A stretch of DNA of 64,000 nt from CAIWHR01 sp963741355 (GTDB lineage: Bacteria > Pseudomonadota > Gammaproteobacteria > Burkholderiales > Casimicrobiaceae). The notes under the pieces were generated by a model. That model made no database searches and had not been told where the DNA came from. It saw only the letters and a program-made list of their open reading frames with translations. The translations under genes and the position numbers were made by a program. The first letter of the stretch is position 1; each line of letters begins with the position of its first letter. This document shows positions 1 to 9,992 of this stretch, piece by piece. The stretch lies in NCBI GenBank assembly GCA_963741355.1, contig CAVUIG010000003.1:186001-250000 (forward strand), given 5' to 3'.

Positions 1-921
1 CAGTATTGGAAGAGCATGCTGGCCGATGCGGGTATCAAGGAATCCGACATTCCGGCCTCGTGGAAGGCGTACTGGGATTTCTGGTGCGACAAGGTGCAGC
101 CGGCGCACCGCTCCAAGACCGGCAAGCGCACTTACGCGATCGGACAGCCGATGGGCGTGGATTCGAGCGACTCGTTCTACTCGTTCCTGACCTACGCCGA
201 CGCCTACAACGTGCAGATGGTCGCGGACGACGGCAAGCTGCTGGTCGACGATCCGAAGGTCAAGGCCGGGCTCGTCGCCGCGCTCAAGGACTACACGAGC
301 ATCCGCATCCGCGGCTGCACGCCGCCGTCGTCGACGAGCTGGAAGGACCCCGACAACAACGTCGCCTTCCATAACCAGACGATCCTGATGACGCACAACG
401 CGACGATTTCCATCGCGGCGAAGTGGCTGGACGACGCCAACAACACGACGTTGACGCCCGAGCAGCGGGCGACGGCCAAGAAGAACTACGAGGAGAACAT
501 CGCGACGGCCGGGTTCCCGAAGAAGCCCGACGGCTCGCCGATGATCTACCGCGCCGCGGTAAAGGTCGGGGTCATCTTCGAGGGCGCGAAGAACAAGAAG
601 CGCGCCAAGGAATTCGTCGCGTTCCTGCTGCAGGACGAGAATCTGCAACCGTACGTCGAGGGCTCGCTCGGGCGCTGGTTCCCGGTGACCAAGTCCGGCA
701 GGCAGAGCGCGTTCTGGCAGGCCGACCCGCATCGGAAGGCGGTCTACAACCAGTTCGGCGCCGGAACGACGAACTTCGAATTCACCAAGAACTACAAGTT
801 CACGGTGCTCAACAACGAGAACGTGTGGGCGAAGGCGATGAGCCGGGTGGTCAACGACGGCTGGACGCCGGAAAAGGCGGTCGACGAGATGATCGCCCGT
901 ATCAAGCAGGTCGCCAGCTGA
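1..921 (+). CDS. Sugar ABC transporter, periplasmic substrate-binding protein (5' end outside window)
   Basis: The reading frame is open from base 1 and stops at 919-921, so about 306 C-terminal residues are present and the signal peptide and N-terminus are missing. The sequence looks like the C-terminal lobe of a family 1 extracellular solute-binding protein: alternating Trp/Tyr-rich stretches, a late 'AKEFVAFLLQDENLQPYVEG' segment typical of sugar receptors, and a helical end. It would bind a sugar or polyol in the periplasm and deliver it to the two permeases that follow. The next three genes (permease, permease, MsmX/UgpC-type ATPase) complete the importer. The ligand cannot be read from sequence; the adjacent sugar-acid dehydratase suggests a pentose, hexose or aldonate. 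Confidence 0.88.
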   Translation, partial: QYWKSMLADAGIKESDIPASWKAYWDFWCDKVQPAHRSKTGKRTYAIGQPMGVDSSDSFYSFLTYADAYNVQMVADDGKLLVDDPKVKAGLVAALKDYTSIRIRGCTPPSSTSWKDPDNNVAFHNQTILMTHNATISIAAKWLDDANNTTLTPEQRATAKKNYEENIATAGFPKKPDGSPMIYRAAVKVGVIFEGAKNKKRAKEFVAFLLQDENLQPYVEGSLGRWFPVTKSGRQSAFWQADPHRKAVYNQFGAGTTNFEFTKNYKFTVLNNENVWAKAMSRVVNDGWTPEKAVDEMIARIKQVAS

Positions 922-1015
922 ATTTCGCCGGCTTCTCTGCCGACGCATGACCGCCGGGACGGGCGGGGGCGCTGCCTCCGCCCATCCCGACACGCTCCTG
1001 GAGGAGCACGCGCAA

Positions 1016-1891
1016 GTGTCCACGCTCGCACTCCCCGACGCGCAGCCGCTGCCGTCCGGGCCGACGAAGAAGGGGCTTTCGCCCTGGCAGAAATGGGGCA
1101 TGATCCTGCTCGCCCCGTACGTGGTCGTGTTCCTCGTGTTCGTGCTCTATCCGGTCGGATACGGCCTCTGGCTCGCGCGGCACCCGGCGAGCTACCAGAG
1201 CCTCGTCGACGACCCGATCTTCCTGCGCTCGGTCTACAACACGCTGGTGTTCGTGATCGTCGGCATCAATCTCAAGATGATCGTCGCGCTGATCCTGTCC
1301 GGCTTCTTCGTGACGGCGCGGACGTGGATCAAGTGGCTGTCGCTGCTTTTCATCCTGCCGTGGGCGGTGCCGTCGATCCCGACCATCCTGTCGATCCGGT
1401 TCATGCTGAACCCGGAATGGGGGCTCATCAATTCGCTGATCTTCCGGTTCACCGGTGCAGATGGCCCCAACTGGCTCAACGACCCGACGCTGGCGCTTGG
1501 CATGGCCATGCTGGTGCACATCTGGAAGTCGCTGCCGTTCTGGACGCTTATCCTCGTCGCCGGCCGCCTCGCGATCCCGGCGGAGCACTACGAGGCAGCG
1601 TCCGTCGACGGCGCGACGACGTGGCAGAAATTCCGCTTCATCACCTGGCCGTCGATGCGCACGCTCTATCTCACGTGCACGATCCTGTCGATGATCTGGA
1701 CGATGGGCGACTTCAACAGCGTCTACCTGCTGACCGGCGGCGGTCCCGCCGACCTCACGCACGTGCTCGCGACACTGGGCATCCGCTACCTGCGGCTCGA
1801 CCAGGTCGACCTGTCGATGGCGGCGATCATCGTTGCGCTGCCGGCGATACTGCCCCTCGTCTACTTCATGATGAAGCGCCTCTCGAAGTGA
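1016..1891 (+). CDS. Sugar ABC transporter permease (MalF/UgpA-like)
   Basis: Inner-membrane permease of 291 residues. It has an N-terminal membrane helix ('APYVVVFLVFVLYPVGYG'), several further hydrophobic spans and the cytoplasmic EAA loop near residues 185-205 ('YEAASVDGATTWQKF'), where the ATPase couples. I chose the GTG at 1016 because a GGAGGAG lies about 10 bases upstream; an in-frame ATG at 947 has no recognisable ribosome site and would add 23 unconserved-looking residues. The first periplasmic loop is short for the family. The gene sits between the receptor gene and the second permease on the same strand, as in other sugar importers. Confidence 0.9.
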   Translation: MSTLALPDAQPLPSGPTKKGLSPWQKWGMILLAPYVVVFLVFVLYPVGYGLWLARHPASYQSLVDDPIFLRSVYNTLVFVIVGINLKMIVALILSGFFVTARTWIKWLSLLFILPWAVPSIPTILSIRFMLNPEWGLINSLIFRFTGADGPNWLNDPTLALGMAMLVHIWKSLPFWTLILVAGRLAIPAEHYEAASVDGATTWQKFRFITWPSMRTLYLTCTILSMIWTMGDFNSVYLLTGGGPADLTHVLATLGIRYLRLDQVDLSMAAIIVALPAILPLVYFMMKRLSK

Positions 1892-1942
1892 GCCTCCAAG
1901 CTCACTTGTGCGGATGCGGGCCTCCCACGAGGGGCTGGCGAC

Positions 1943-2782
1943 ATGAAGTGCGACGTCACCACCGAGGCAAAGCTGCTGCTGATCGGCATCCCGGTGTTCA
2001 TCTGGACGATGCTGCCGATCTATCACCTCGCGCTCTTCGCGTTCTCGTCGAAGGACGAGGCGATGGGCGGAAGGATGTGGCCGGAGCATCCGACGTTGCA
2101 CAATTTCGAAGTCGTGTTCCGCGAGCAGCACCATTACCTGAATTACTTCTGGCTGCAGATGTGGAATTCGCTGTTCATCGCGGTCACCGTGGGCATCCTC
2201 ACGCTCGCGATCGCGACCGGCGCGGCGTTCGCCATCAGCCGCCTCAAGGTGCGCGGCGGCCGCACCGTGATGAACCTCGCGCTGTTCACCTATTTCATCC
2301 CTGCGGCGTTCCTGGCCGTGCCGATGTACAAGACGATGGGCGTGTACGGCCTCCTCAATAACCAGTGGTCTCTGATTCTCGCGATGACGACGATCGCGGC
2401 GCCGTACTCGATCTGGGTGCTGAAGCAGGCCTCCGACAAGCTCCCGGTCGAGCTCGACGAGGCGGCGAAGATGGACGGCGCGTCGCCGCTGCAGCTCTTC
2501 CGGCTCGTCTACCTGCCGCTGATGATGCCTTCGCTGGTCGCGATCGGCACCTACGCGCTATTGCTCGCGTGGAACGAATACCTGTACGCGTTCCTGCTGC
2601 TGTCCAGCGACAAGGACGTCACGCTGGGCGTGGCACTCGGCAACTTCCTCGCCGCCGACGATTCGCCGTGGGAGCTCTTGATGACGACCGGCCTCATCTA
2701 CGCGCTGCCGCCGGCGGCGATCTATTACACGTTCAAGCGCTACATGGTCGGCGGACTGACCGCGGGCGCCGTGAAATCGTGA
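1943..2782 (+). CDS. Sugar ABC transporter permease (MalG/UgpE-like)
   Basis: 279-residue second permease subunit. About six hydrophobic spans are visible, with an N-terminal signal-anchor helix and the conserved EAA coupling loop near residue 172 ('ELDEAAKMDGASPLQLF'). The C-terminal 'RYMVGGLTAGAVKS' is the usual ending of MalG-type permeases. It should pair with the upstream permease to form the channel and contact the ATPase encoded 16 bases downstream. The ATG at 1943 follows an AGGGG-type ribosome site. Confidence 0.92.
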   Translation: MKCDVTTEAKLLLIGIPVFIWTMLPIYHLALFAFSSKDEAMGGRMWPEHPTLHNFEVVFREQHHYLNYFWLQMWNSLFIAVTVGILTLAIATGAAFAISRLKVRGGRTVMNLALFTYFIPAAFLAVPMYKTMGVYGLLNNQWSLILAMTTIAAPYSIWVLKQASDKLPVELDEAAKMDGASPLQLFRLVYLPLMMPSLVAIGTYALLLAWNEYLYAFLLLSSDKDVTLGVALGNFLAADDSPWELLMTTGLIYALPPAAIYYTFKRYMVGGLTAGAVKS

Positions 2783-2798
2783 CAACGGACATCTGACC

Positions 2799-3878
<1,080 letters not shown>

Positions 3879-3903
3879 CCGCGGCCCCGTTCCAGGCACG
3901 CCA

Positions 3904-5641
3904 ATGACGAAGAAAGCCTCCAAGGCGAAGCACCCGCTGCGCTCGCGCGCCTGGTTCGGTCTGCGCGATCGCGACGCGCTGACGCATCGCTCGTGGCTCA
4001 AGAACCAGGGGATTCCGCACGACCAGTTCGACGGCCGCCCCGTCATCGGCATCTGCAACACGTGGTCGCAGGCCACACCGTGCAACGCGCACTTCCGCGA
4101 GCTCGCGCAGCACGTCCGCGACGGCGTGCTCGACGCCGGTGGATTCCCGCTCGAGTTCCCGGTGATGAGCCTCGGCGAGACGGTGATGCGCCCGACCACG
4201 ATGCTCTTCCGCAACCAGGTCGCGATGGACGTCGAGGAGTCGATCCGCGCCAATCCCTTCGACGGCGTCGTGCTGCTGATGGGCTGCGACAAGACCACGC
4301 CGGCGCTGCTGATGGGCGCCGCATCGTGCGATCTGCCGACGATCGGCGTCTCCGGCGGCCCGATGCTGAACGGCAAGTTCCGCGGCGAGGACATCGGCTC
4401 CGGCACGCACGTCTGGAAATTCACCGAGATGCTGAAGACCGGCGAGATGAAGTACGACGACATCGTCGAGGCCGAGTCGTGCATGTCGCGCTCCGCGGGT
4501 CACTGCATGACGATGGGCACGGCGTCGACGATGGCGTCGATGGTCGAGGCGCTCGGCATGGGCCTGCCGACCAACGCGGCGATTCCCGCGGTCGACTCGC
4601 GCCGGCGCCTGCTCGCCCGGATGGCGGGGCGGCGGATCGTCGAGATGGTCCGCGAGGACCTCCGGATGTCGAAAATCCTCACGCGCGACGCGTTCGAGAA
4701 CGCGATCATGGTCAACGGCGCGATCGGCGGCTCGACCAACGCGGTCGTGCACCTGCTCGCGATCGCCGGCCGGATGGGGGTGAAGCTCTCGCTCGACGAC
4801 TGGGACCGCCTGGGCCGCGACATGCCGTGCCTCGTCAACCTGATGCCGTCGGGCAAGTATCTGATGGAGGATTTCTATTACGCGGGGGGACTGCCCGTCG
4901 TCATCCGCGAGATCGGGCGATTCCTGCACAAGAAGGCGCTGACGGTGAATGGCGAGACGCTCTGGCACAACTGCAAGGACGCGATCAATTACAACGCGGA
5001 CGTCATCACCCCGCTTGCGAAGCCGTTCAAGTCGCACGGCGGCATCGCGGTGCTTCGCGGCAACCTCGCCCCGGACGGCTGCGTGCTGAAGCCCTCGGCG
5101 GCGACGCCAAGGCTGCTGAAGCACAAGGGACGCGCCGTCGTGTTCGAGAACATCGAGGATCTGCACACGCGCATCGACGATCCGAAGCTCGCCGTCGACG
5201 CGTCATCGGTGCTCGTGCTGAAGAACTGCGGCCCGAAAGGCTACCCGGGCTTCCCGGAAGTCGGCAATTTCGCGCTGCCGGCGAAGCTCCTGAAGAAGGG
5301 CGTCACCGACATGGTGCGCATCTCGGACGCGCGGATGTCCGGCACCGCCTACGGCACGGTCGTGCTGCACACGGCGCCCGAAGCTGCGGCCGGCGGCCCG
5401 CTGGCGCTCGTTCGCAACGGCGACATGATCGAGCTCGACGTCGCGAAGCGTCGGATCCACCTGCACGTTTCCGCGGCGGAGCTCGCGCGCCGGCGCGCGC
5501 TGTGGACGCCGCCGCCGCCGCATGCGGCACGCGGCTGGGTCAAGCTCTACTGCGAGACGGTGCAGCAGGCGGACAAGGGTGTCGACCTCGATTTCCTCGA
5601 TCGGGAAATCAGGGGCGAAGGTCGGGCGCGAAAGCCACTAG
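3904..5641 (+). CDS. Sugar-acid dehydratase, IlvD/Edd family (L-arabinonate dehydratase-like), frameshifted at the C-terminus
   Basis: Iron-sulfur dehydratase converting an aldonate (for example L-arabinonate or D-xylonate) to a 2-keto-3-deoxy acid. The likely cluster ligands are visible: Cys60 in 'CNTWSQATPCN', Cys128 in 'GCDKTTPA' and Cys201 in 'GHCMTMGTAST'. The family substrate region 'NLMPSGKYLME' and 'RISDARMSGTAYGTVVLH' are also present. The frame runs to 'DLDFL' and is then shifted by one extra base near 5599-5602. In the next frame the sequence reads 'GKSGAKVGRESH' and stops at 5639-5641, which is the expected family ending (corrected length about 578 residues). Without this correction the frame would run to 6345 across the next gene. 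The location after a sugar importer supports a non-phosphorylative sugar-acid pathway; the exact substrate is inferred. Confidence 0.9.
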
Positions 5642-5725
5642 CTACGTCGTCCCGGGGAGGCGTGCATCGCCGCGTAACCCGCGCGGTGCACGGAGATTCG
5701 CCGCAGTCCACTGGAGGAGCCAACC

Positions 5726-6142
5726 ATGAAGTTCGCCATCTCGGCCGTCGTCCTGGCCATCGTGTCGCTGCTGCTCGGGTACGTCGTGCACGCCGTGCTG
5801 CTCGCCGCGGATTACCACGCGCTCGGCGGCATGTTCCGCACCGAGGCGGACGGCGGCGCACACATGCCCTTCATGCTGCTTGCGCATCTCCTCATCGGCA
5901 CGGGATTCACCTGGATCTACCTCAAGGGCCGCGAGGCGAAGCCGTTTCTCGCGCAGGGCGTGCGCTTCGGCCTCGCCGTCGCCGTGCTGTGCACGATCCC
6001 GATGTACCTCATCTACTTCGCCGTGCAGCCGATGCCGGGCGAGCTCGTGGTCAAGCAGATCGTGTTCGACACGATCGCGATGGTGGTGATGGGAGTCGTC
6101 TGCGCGTGGCTCAACCGCGTGCCCGACACGGCGCCCGCGTAG
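5726..6142 (+). CDS. Small integral membrane protein, four predicted TM helices (DUF1761-like?)
   Basis: 138-residue protein preceded by a strong GGAGGAG ribosome site at about 5712. Four hydrophobic spans are visible, at about residues 3-28, 48-66, 76-98 and 108-130. The second half 'IVFDTIAMVVMGVVCAWL' has the Gly/Ala-rich helix packing common in small membrane families. I do not recognise a catalytic motif and the family assignment is only a guess. The gene lies in a different frame inside the run-on of the frameshifted dehydratase frame, but its own start signal and hydrophobic pattern show it is real. It is convergent with the secreted protein gene at 6209-6754. Confidence 0.75.
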   Translation: MKFAISAVVLAIVSLLLGYVVHAVLLAADYHALGGMFRTEADGGAHMPFMLLAHLLIGTGFTWIYLKGREAKPFLAQGVRFGLAVAVLCTIPMYLIYFAVQPMPGELVVKQIVFDTIAMVVMGVVCAWLNRVPDTAPA

Positions 6143-6166
6143 GCGGATCCGGCGGTGCCGGCCGGT

Positions 6167-6185
6167 CCGGAGCCCTTCGCTCCGG
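6167..6185. terminator. GC hairpin between convergent genes
   Basis: A perfect 7-bp inverted repeat (CCGGAGC / GCTCCGG) with a 5-base loop lies between the convergent stops at 6142 and 6209. There is no T-run on either side, so this is only a possible bidirectional termination structure. Confidence 0.3.
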
Positions 6186-6208
6186 GCGGCCGCGCGGGCG
6201 AGGCGGCG

Positions 6209-6754
6209 TCAGAGCAGAGGGACGTGGAAGATCGAGCCGCGCGTCGAGTAGTAGCCGTCGAACGCGACCGTCCACGTCGCGCCGCCGTCCGCCGAGCTTT
6301 CCCACGTCTGGCGCACGCGGCCGTCGGACAGTTTTTGCCACGTGATCCGCTGCCGGGCCGGCTTGCCCGACGAATCGTTCGCGGTGCCGGACAGCACCAT
6401 TTTTCCGTCGACCAGCCCGCCGTCGAGCAGCAGCAGGCCGCCGCTGCTGTCGATCCAGGTCTGGTGCCAGCGCTTGCGCTCCGCATCCCATGCGTTGAGG
6501 CTCGTGCCGGTGACGCCGCCCCTGCCTTCCCATTGCTCGGTCAGCGCGCAGCCCTTCTGCACGGCGGCGATGCGGTTGCGACCGACCGGCTTGCCGTTGG
6601 CGTCGTGGACATCCCAGTCGCCGATCCAGAAATCGAATTGATGGAATTCGGGCCCGCCGCATGACGATCTCGGCGCGGACGCCTGCGCCGCGGCGCCACC
6701 CGCAGTCATGCAGAGCAGCAGCAACGCCGCGATGCGTCCGGCGCAGGTGCGCAT
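6209..6754 (-). CDS. Exported protein of unknown function (DUF1579-like)
   Basis: 181 residues from the ATG at 6754, which gives a clean signal peptide ('GRIAALLLLCMTAGGAAAQA', cleavage near residue 24). The mature part has an aromatic, Gly-rich beta pattern ('FHQFDFWIGDWDVHD', 'RKRWHQTWIDSSGG', 'RQTWESSADGGATW') like the beta-barrel DUF1579 and lipocalin-like families. An alternative ATG at 6769 overlaps the end of the upstream VOC gene. The two genes are 7 bases apart and probably form one transcript. The function is unknown; a small-ligand-binding role is only an inference. Confidence 0.75.
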   Translation of the reverse strand: MRTCAGRIAALLLLCMTAGGAAAQASAPRSSCGGPEFHQFDFWIGDWDVHDANGKPVGRNRIAAVQKGCALTEQWEGRGGVTGTSLNAWDAERKRWHQTWIDSSGGLLLLDGGLVDGKMVLSGTANDSSGKPARQRITWQKLSDGRVRQTWESSADGGATWTVAFDGYYSTRGSIFHVPLL

Positions 6755-6761
6755 CGCGCGG

Positions 6762-7148
6762 TCAGGCATCGGTCGTCGAGTGCAGCGCGACGCGATTGCC
6801 TTCGCTGTCGACGACGATCGCGCGAAATCCGTGCGGGCCGATTCCGTGCACCGGCTGCAGCACGCGCCCTCCCTTGCGTTCGACGAGCTCGACGGCGTCG
6901 CGGATGCGTCCGTTGACATTGAGGTAGAGCAGGATTCCGCGGCTCGGGCTCGCGTCGGGCTCGCCGGACACGAGGCAGCCGCCGTTGCCGTCGTGATGCT
7001 CGAGCACGCAGAACGCGCCGCCTGGCGTCTGCTCCTTCTGCACCTTGATGCCGAGAACGGCGGCGTAGAACGCCGCGGCGCGGTCGAGGTCCGTGGCCGG
7101 AATGTCGAACCAGACCGCGCGGTTGTGCTGCGAGTTGTAGTCGCTCAT
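6762..7148 (-). CDS. VOC family (glyoxalase/bleomycin-resistance fold) protein
   Basis: 128-residue vicinal-oxygen-chelate protein. The opening 'WFDIPATDLDRAAAFYAAVL' is the hallmark first beta-alpha-beta unit, and 'GFRAIVVDSEGNRVALHS' is the last one with its metal-side region. Members are dioxygenases, isomerases, glyoxalases or binding proteins; nothing here fixes the substrate. The gene is followed by the exported DUF1579-like gene on the same strand and is preceded by about 280 bases without a gene. Confidence 0.88.
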   Translation of the reverse strand: MSDYNSQHNRAVWFDIPATDLDRAAAFYAAVLGIKVQKEQTPGGAFCVLEHHDGNGGCLVSGEPDASPSRGILLYLNVNGRIRDAVELVERKGGRVLQPVHGIGPHGFRAIVVDSEGNRVALHSTTDA

Positions 7149-7428
7149 GCGGAACCCCTCGTATTGGTGGCACGGGCCGCGTTCGGCAGCGGTAGTCTAC
7201 CCAAATCTCGCCGCTGCGGGGGAGGGTGATGCGAACGTCTCGGTTGCGCCTAGGCGATAGGTGATCTGCGGTGGATCAGGGCGGGAAGCCGTATCAAGAC
7301 CGTCGCGAGCAGCCCCGAGTGCGCGAAGGCCCGCAGCGAGCCCCGAGACAGTACCCGAGACGTACGGCGAGGGGCGAGCGAGGACGCGACAAAGCGATCG
7401 GGGCGCGCAGCAGGTCTGGAGACGGCAT
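7149..7428. other. Intergenic stretch without a recognisable gene
   Basis: About 280 bases between two minus-strand genes. No coding pattern, tRNA or clear terminator was recognised. Part of it (about 7310-7420) is rich in 'gcgagc' and 'gcgaag' steps like the GC-rich repeats elsewhere in the window, but I could not align it with a defined copy. Confidence 0.4.
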
Positions 7429-8106
7429 TCAGACGCCGCCGCGCCAGCGAGGGATCTCCCGTCCCGCCAATGCCGCGTCGGCGACGAAGGCATTGCTGCG
7501 GCGCTCCTCGCCGAACGTCGACGACGGCCCGTGCCCGGGAACGAACTCGACGTCGTCGCCCAGCGGCCACAGCTCCTGCGTGATCGAGCGGATCAGCGTG
7601 TCGAAATCGCCGCGCGGAAAATCGGTGCGCCCGATCGAGCCGTGGAAGAGGACGTCTCCGACGAAAGCGAATCGTGCCGCGCGGTTCGCGAAGACGACGT
7701 GACCCGGCGTGTGGCCGGGACAGTGATGCACGTCGAATGCGGCGTTGCCGACGCTGACGCGGTCGCCACCCGCGAGCCAGCGGTCCGGCGTGAACGGCCG
7801 TGCGCCGGCGACGCCGAACAGCGTCGCCTGCCGGGCGAGCTGGTCGATCCAGAACGCGTCGTCGCGGTGCGGGCCCTCGATCGGAACGCCGGCGCGCTGC
7901 GCGACCTCGGCCGCGCCGCCGCAGTGGTCGATGTGACCGTGCGTGACCAGCACCTTTTCCAGCGTTGCGCCGCAGGCCGCGACGGCGTCGAGCAGCCGGT
8001 CGACTTCGCCGCCGGGGTCGACCAGCGCCGCCTTGCCCGTCTCCTCGCAGACCACGAGCGAGCAGTTCTGCTGGTAGGCGGTGACCGGGATGATGGTGAC
8101 CTTCAA
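7429..8106 (-). CDS. gloC: MBL-fold hydrolase, YcbL/GloC-type glyoxalase II
   Basis: 225-residue metallo-beta-lactamase-fold hydrolase matching E. coli YcbL/GloC along its whole length. It opens 'KVTIIPVTAYQQNCSLVVCE', has the metal motif HxHxDH in 'THGHIDHCGG', then 'HCPGHTPGHVVF', 'GRTDFPRGD' and a final 'EFVPGHGPSSTFGEE'. Such proteins hydrolyse S-lactoylglutathione in the cytosol using zinc or iron. The start is a TTG at 8106 with GGGGAGA 4 bases upstream; the frame remains open further upstream, but that part overlaps the RraA-like gene. That gene ends 32 bases upstream on the same strand. Confidence 0.88.
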   Translation of the reverse strand: MKVTIIPVTAYQQNCSLVVCEETGKAALVDPGGEVDRLLDAVAACGATLEKVLVTHGHIDHCGGAAEVAQRAGVPIEGPHRDDAFWIDQLARQATLFGVAGARPFTPDRWLAGGDRVSVGNAAFDVHHCPGHTPGHVVFANRAARFAFVGDVLFHGSIGRTDFPRGDFDTLIRSITQELWPLGDDVEFVPGHGPSSTFGEERRSNAFVADAALAGREIPRWRGGV

Positions 8107-8138
8107 CGTATCTCCCCACGCCGGCCAAGCGCCGGCCT

Positions 8139-8786
8139 TCAGAATTTCCCGAACTTGTTGTAGGCCTCGACCGGGTCCATCCCGCCGATGAGCGCGCGCC
8201 GCATCTCGCTCTCGGTCGCGACGACCGCCTCGGCGCGCGTCACGACGTCCTCGATCAGCGCGCCGGGGATGATGACCACGCCGTCGCGATCGCCGAGCAG
8301 CCAGTCGCCGGTGGCGATGGTCGCCTCGCCGATGACCACCGGCTCGCCGTAGCGCTCCGGCATCCAGCGCTCGACGATGTCGGCGGGCGTGAGAAACGCG
8401 CAGAACACCGGGAATCCCTGCGCGAGCACGAGCTCGGTGTCGCGCGATCCGCCGTCGACGACGTAGCCCAGCACGCCGCGCGCCTGCAGCGTCTGGGCGG
8501 AGAGCTCGCCCATCAGCGCGATCTCGTGGTTGCCGGGCTGGCACACCACGACGTGGCCGGAGGGCGCCTTCGCAAGCAGCGTGCACCACCCGAGCAGCGT
8601 TTCGTCGCGGGTGCGCGTGCGGTCGATCCGCCCCGAAACCGTCCACACGGGGCCCGCGAGCCGCGTCCCCGGCGCGATGGCCTTGATCGACGGCGGCAGC
8701 ACGAAACGATCATGCCCCAGCGAGCGCAGCACGTCGTGGACGGCGCCCGTGTAGCAGTGCGCAAGGCGCTCGGTCAGCGACGGCAT
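8139..8786 (-). CDS. RraA family protein (aldolase/RNase-E-inhibitor fold)
   Basis: 215 residues with the RraA-like swivelling fold. The signature 'GELSAQTLQARGVLGYVVDG' followed by 'GSRDT' carries the Gly-rich loop and the Arg-Asp pair that bind substrate and divalent metal in the 4-hydroxy-4-methyl-2-oxoglutarate aldolase branch. 'GDWLLGDRDGVVIIP' is the usual C-terminal motif. Because the Arg-Asp pair is kept, an aldolase or decarboxylase on a keto-acid substrate is more likely than RNase E inhibition, but the substrate is unknown. It lies just upstream of the GloC-like gene. Confidence 0.85.
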   Translation of the reverse strand: MPSLTERLAHCYTGAVHDVLRSLGHDRFVLPPSIKAIAPGTRLAGPVWTVSGRIDRTRTRDETLLGWCTLLAKAPSGHVVVCQPGNHEIALMGELSAQTLQARGVLGYVVDGGSRDTELVLAQGFPVFCAFLTPADIVERWMPERYGEPVVIGEATIATGDWLLGDRDGVVIIPGALIEDVVTRAEAVVATESEMRRALIGGMDPVEAYNKFGKF

Positions 8787-8891
8787 TCGTCACCGCGGTC
8801 GGGGCAGGGCATGACGGAGACCGTCTTCATGGACGCGCGGTTCCTTCGAGGGCGTTCGGGCCGGGGGTCCCGTCCCTGAACGGATTGGATT

Positions 8892-9980
8892 CTAGAGGAG
8901 TTCGAGCTGCGCCGAATCGCGCGGCGGCCGGAAGCGCGACATGTCGAGCGGCAGGTCGCGCTCGATGTTGAGCCCGTTCCTCGCGCACGCGATCCGGAAC
9001 CGGTTGCGGATGAGCGCGGCGAACTCGCCCTGGCCGTGCATTCGCGCGCCGAAGCGCGGGTCGTTGTCGCGCCCGCCGCGAATCTGCTGGACGATGCTCA
9101 TCACATGCGCGGCGCGCAGCGGATAGTGTGCGTCCAGCCATTCGCGGAAGAGCGGCGCGACCTCGAGCGGCAGTCGCAGCAGCGTATAGGCGGCGTGGCG
9201 CGCGCCGGCCTGCGCGGCGGCTTCCAGGATCGCCTCGAGCTCGTGGTCGGTGAGCTGCGGGATGACCGGCGCGACGTTGACGCCGACCGGGATGCCTGCC
9301 TCGCTCAACGCGCGGACCAGCTGCAGCCGGCGGTGCGGCGCCGCGGCGCGCGGATCGAGCTTTCGCGCGAGCTCCCGGTCGAGCATCGCGATCGAGACGA
9401 AGACGCGGACGAGGTTCTTCGCCGCCATCGGCGCCAGCAGGTCGAGGTCGCGCTCGATGAGCGCGCCCTTGGTCGTGATCGTCAGCGGATGCTCGCAGGC
9501 CGAGAGCACCTCGATGATGCTGCGCGTGATCTTCCACTCGCGCTCGACGGGCTGGTAGGGGTCGGTGTTGCTGCCGAGCGCGATCGGGTCGCAGACATAG
9601 CCCGGCTTCGCGAGCTCCTTCCTGAGCAGCGCCGCCGCGTCGGGCTTCGCGAAGAGCTTGGTCTCGAAGTCGATGCCCGGCGACAGGTCGAGGTACGCAT
9701 GCGTCGGCCGGGCATAGCAGTAGATGCAGCCGTGCTCGCAGCCCTGGTACGGATTGATCGACTGGTTGAACGGGATGTCGGGCGACTCGTTCCGCGCGAT
9801 GATCGTGCGCGCCTGCGTGATTCGCACGACGGTCTTCGCCGGCGGCAGCGCGTCGTCGTCCTCCCCCGGCGGCGCCGCCCAGCCGTCGTCGACCGGCACG
9901 CGCGAATCGCGGCGAAACCGGTTTTCGGGATTGAACGTCGCGCCGCGGCCCTTGGGCGGCGGCGCCTGGGTGCCGGCCAC
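8892..9980 (-). CDS. PA0069 family radical SAM protein
   Basis: 362-residue radical SAM protein. The cluster motif CxxxCxxC is in 'GCEHGCIYCYARPTH', preceded by the family-specific 'GRGATFNPENRF' near the N-terminus. Further conserved pieces are 'ALGSNTDPYQPVE', 'TKGALIERDLDLLAPMA' and 'VFVSIAMLDRELARKLDPRA'. This group resembles spore-photoproduct-lyase-like Rv2578c/PA0069 proteins; its reaction has not been established to my knowledge. It uses a 4Fe-4S cluster and S-adenosylmethionine in the cytosol. The gene ends about 100 bases upstream of the RraA-like gene. Confidence 0.92.
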   Translation of the reverse strand: MAGTQAPPPKGRGATFNPENRFRRDSRVPVDDGWAAPPGEDDDALPPAKTVVRITQARTIIARNESPDIPFNQSINPYQGCEHGCIYCYARPTHAYLDLSPGIDFETKLFAKPDAAALLRKELAKPGYVCDPIALGSNTDPYQPVEREWKITRSIIEVLSACEHPLTITTKGALIERDLDLLAPMAAKNLVRVFVSIAMLDRELARKLDPRAAAPHRRLQLVRALSEAGIPVGVNVAPVIPQLTDHELEAILEAAAQAGARHAAYTLLRLPLEVAPLFREWLDAHYPLRAAHVMSIVQQIRGGRDNDPRFGARMHGQGEFAALIRNRFRIACARNGLNIERDLPLDMSRFRPPRDSAQLELL

Positions 9981-9992
9981 GATCGCGCTGCG

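Noticed and set aside
7250..8128. Long alternative minus-strand frame across the GloC-like gene
   Set aside because: It is the antiphase shadow of a GC-rich gene, with Arg/Pro/Ala bias and no motif.
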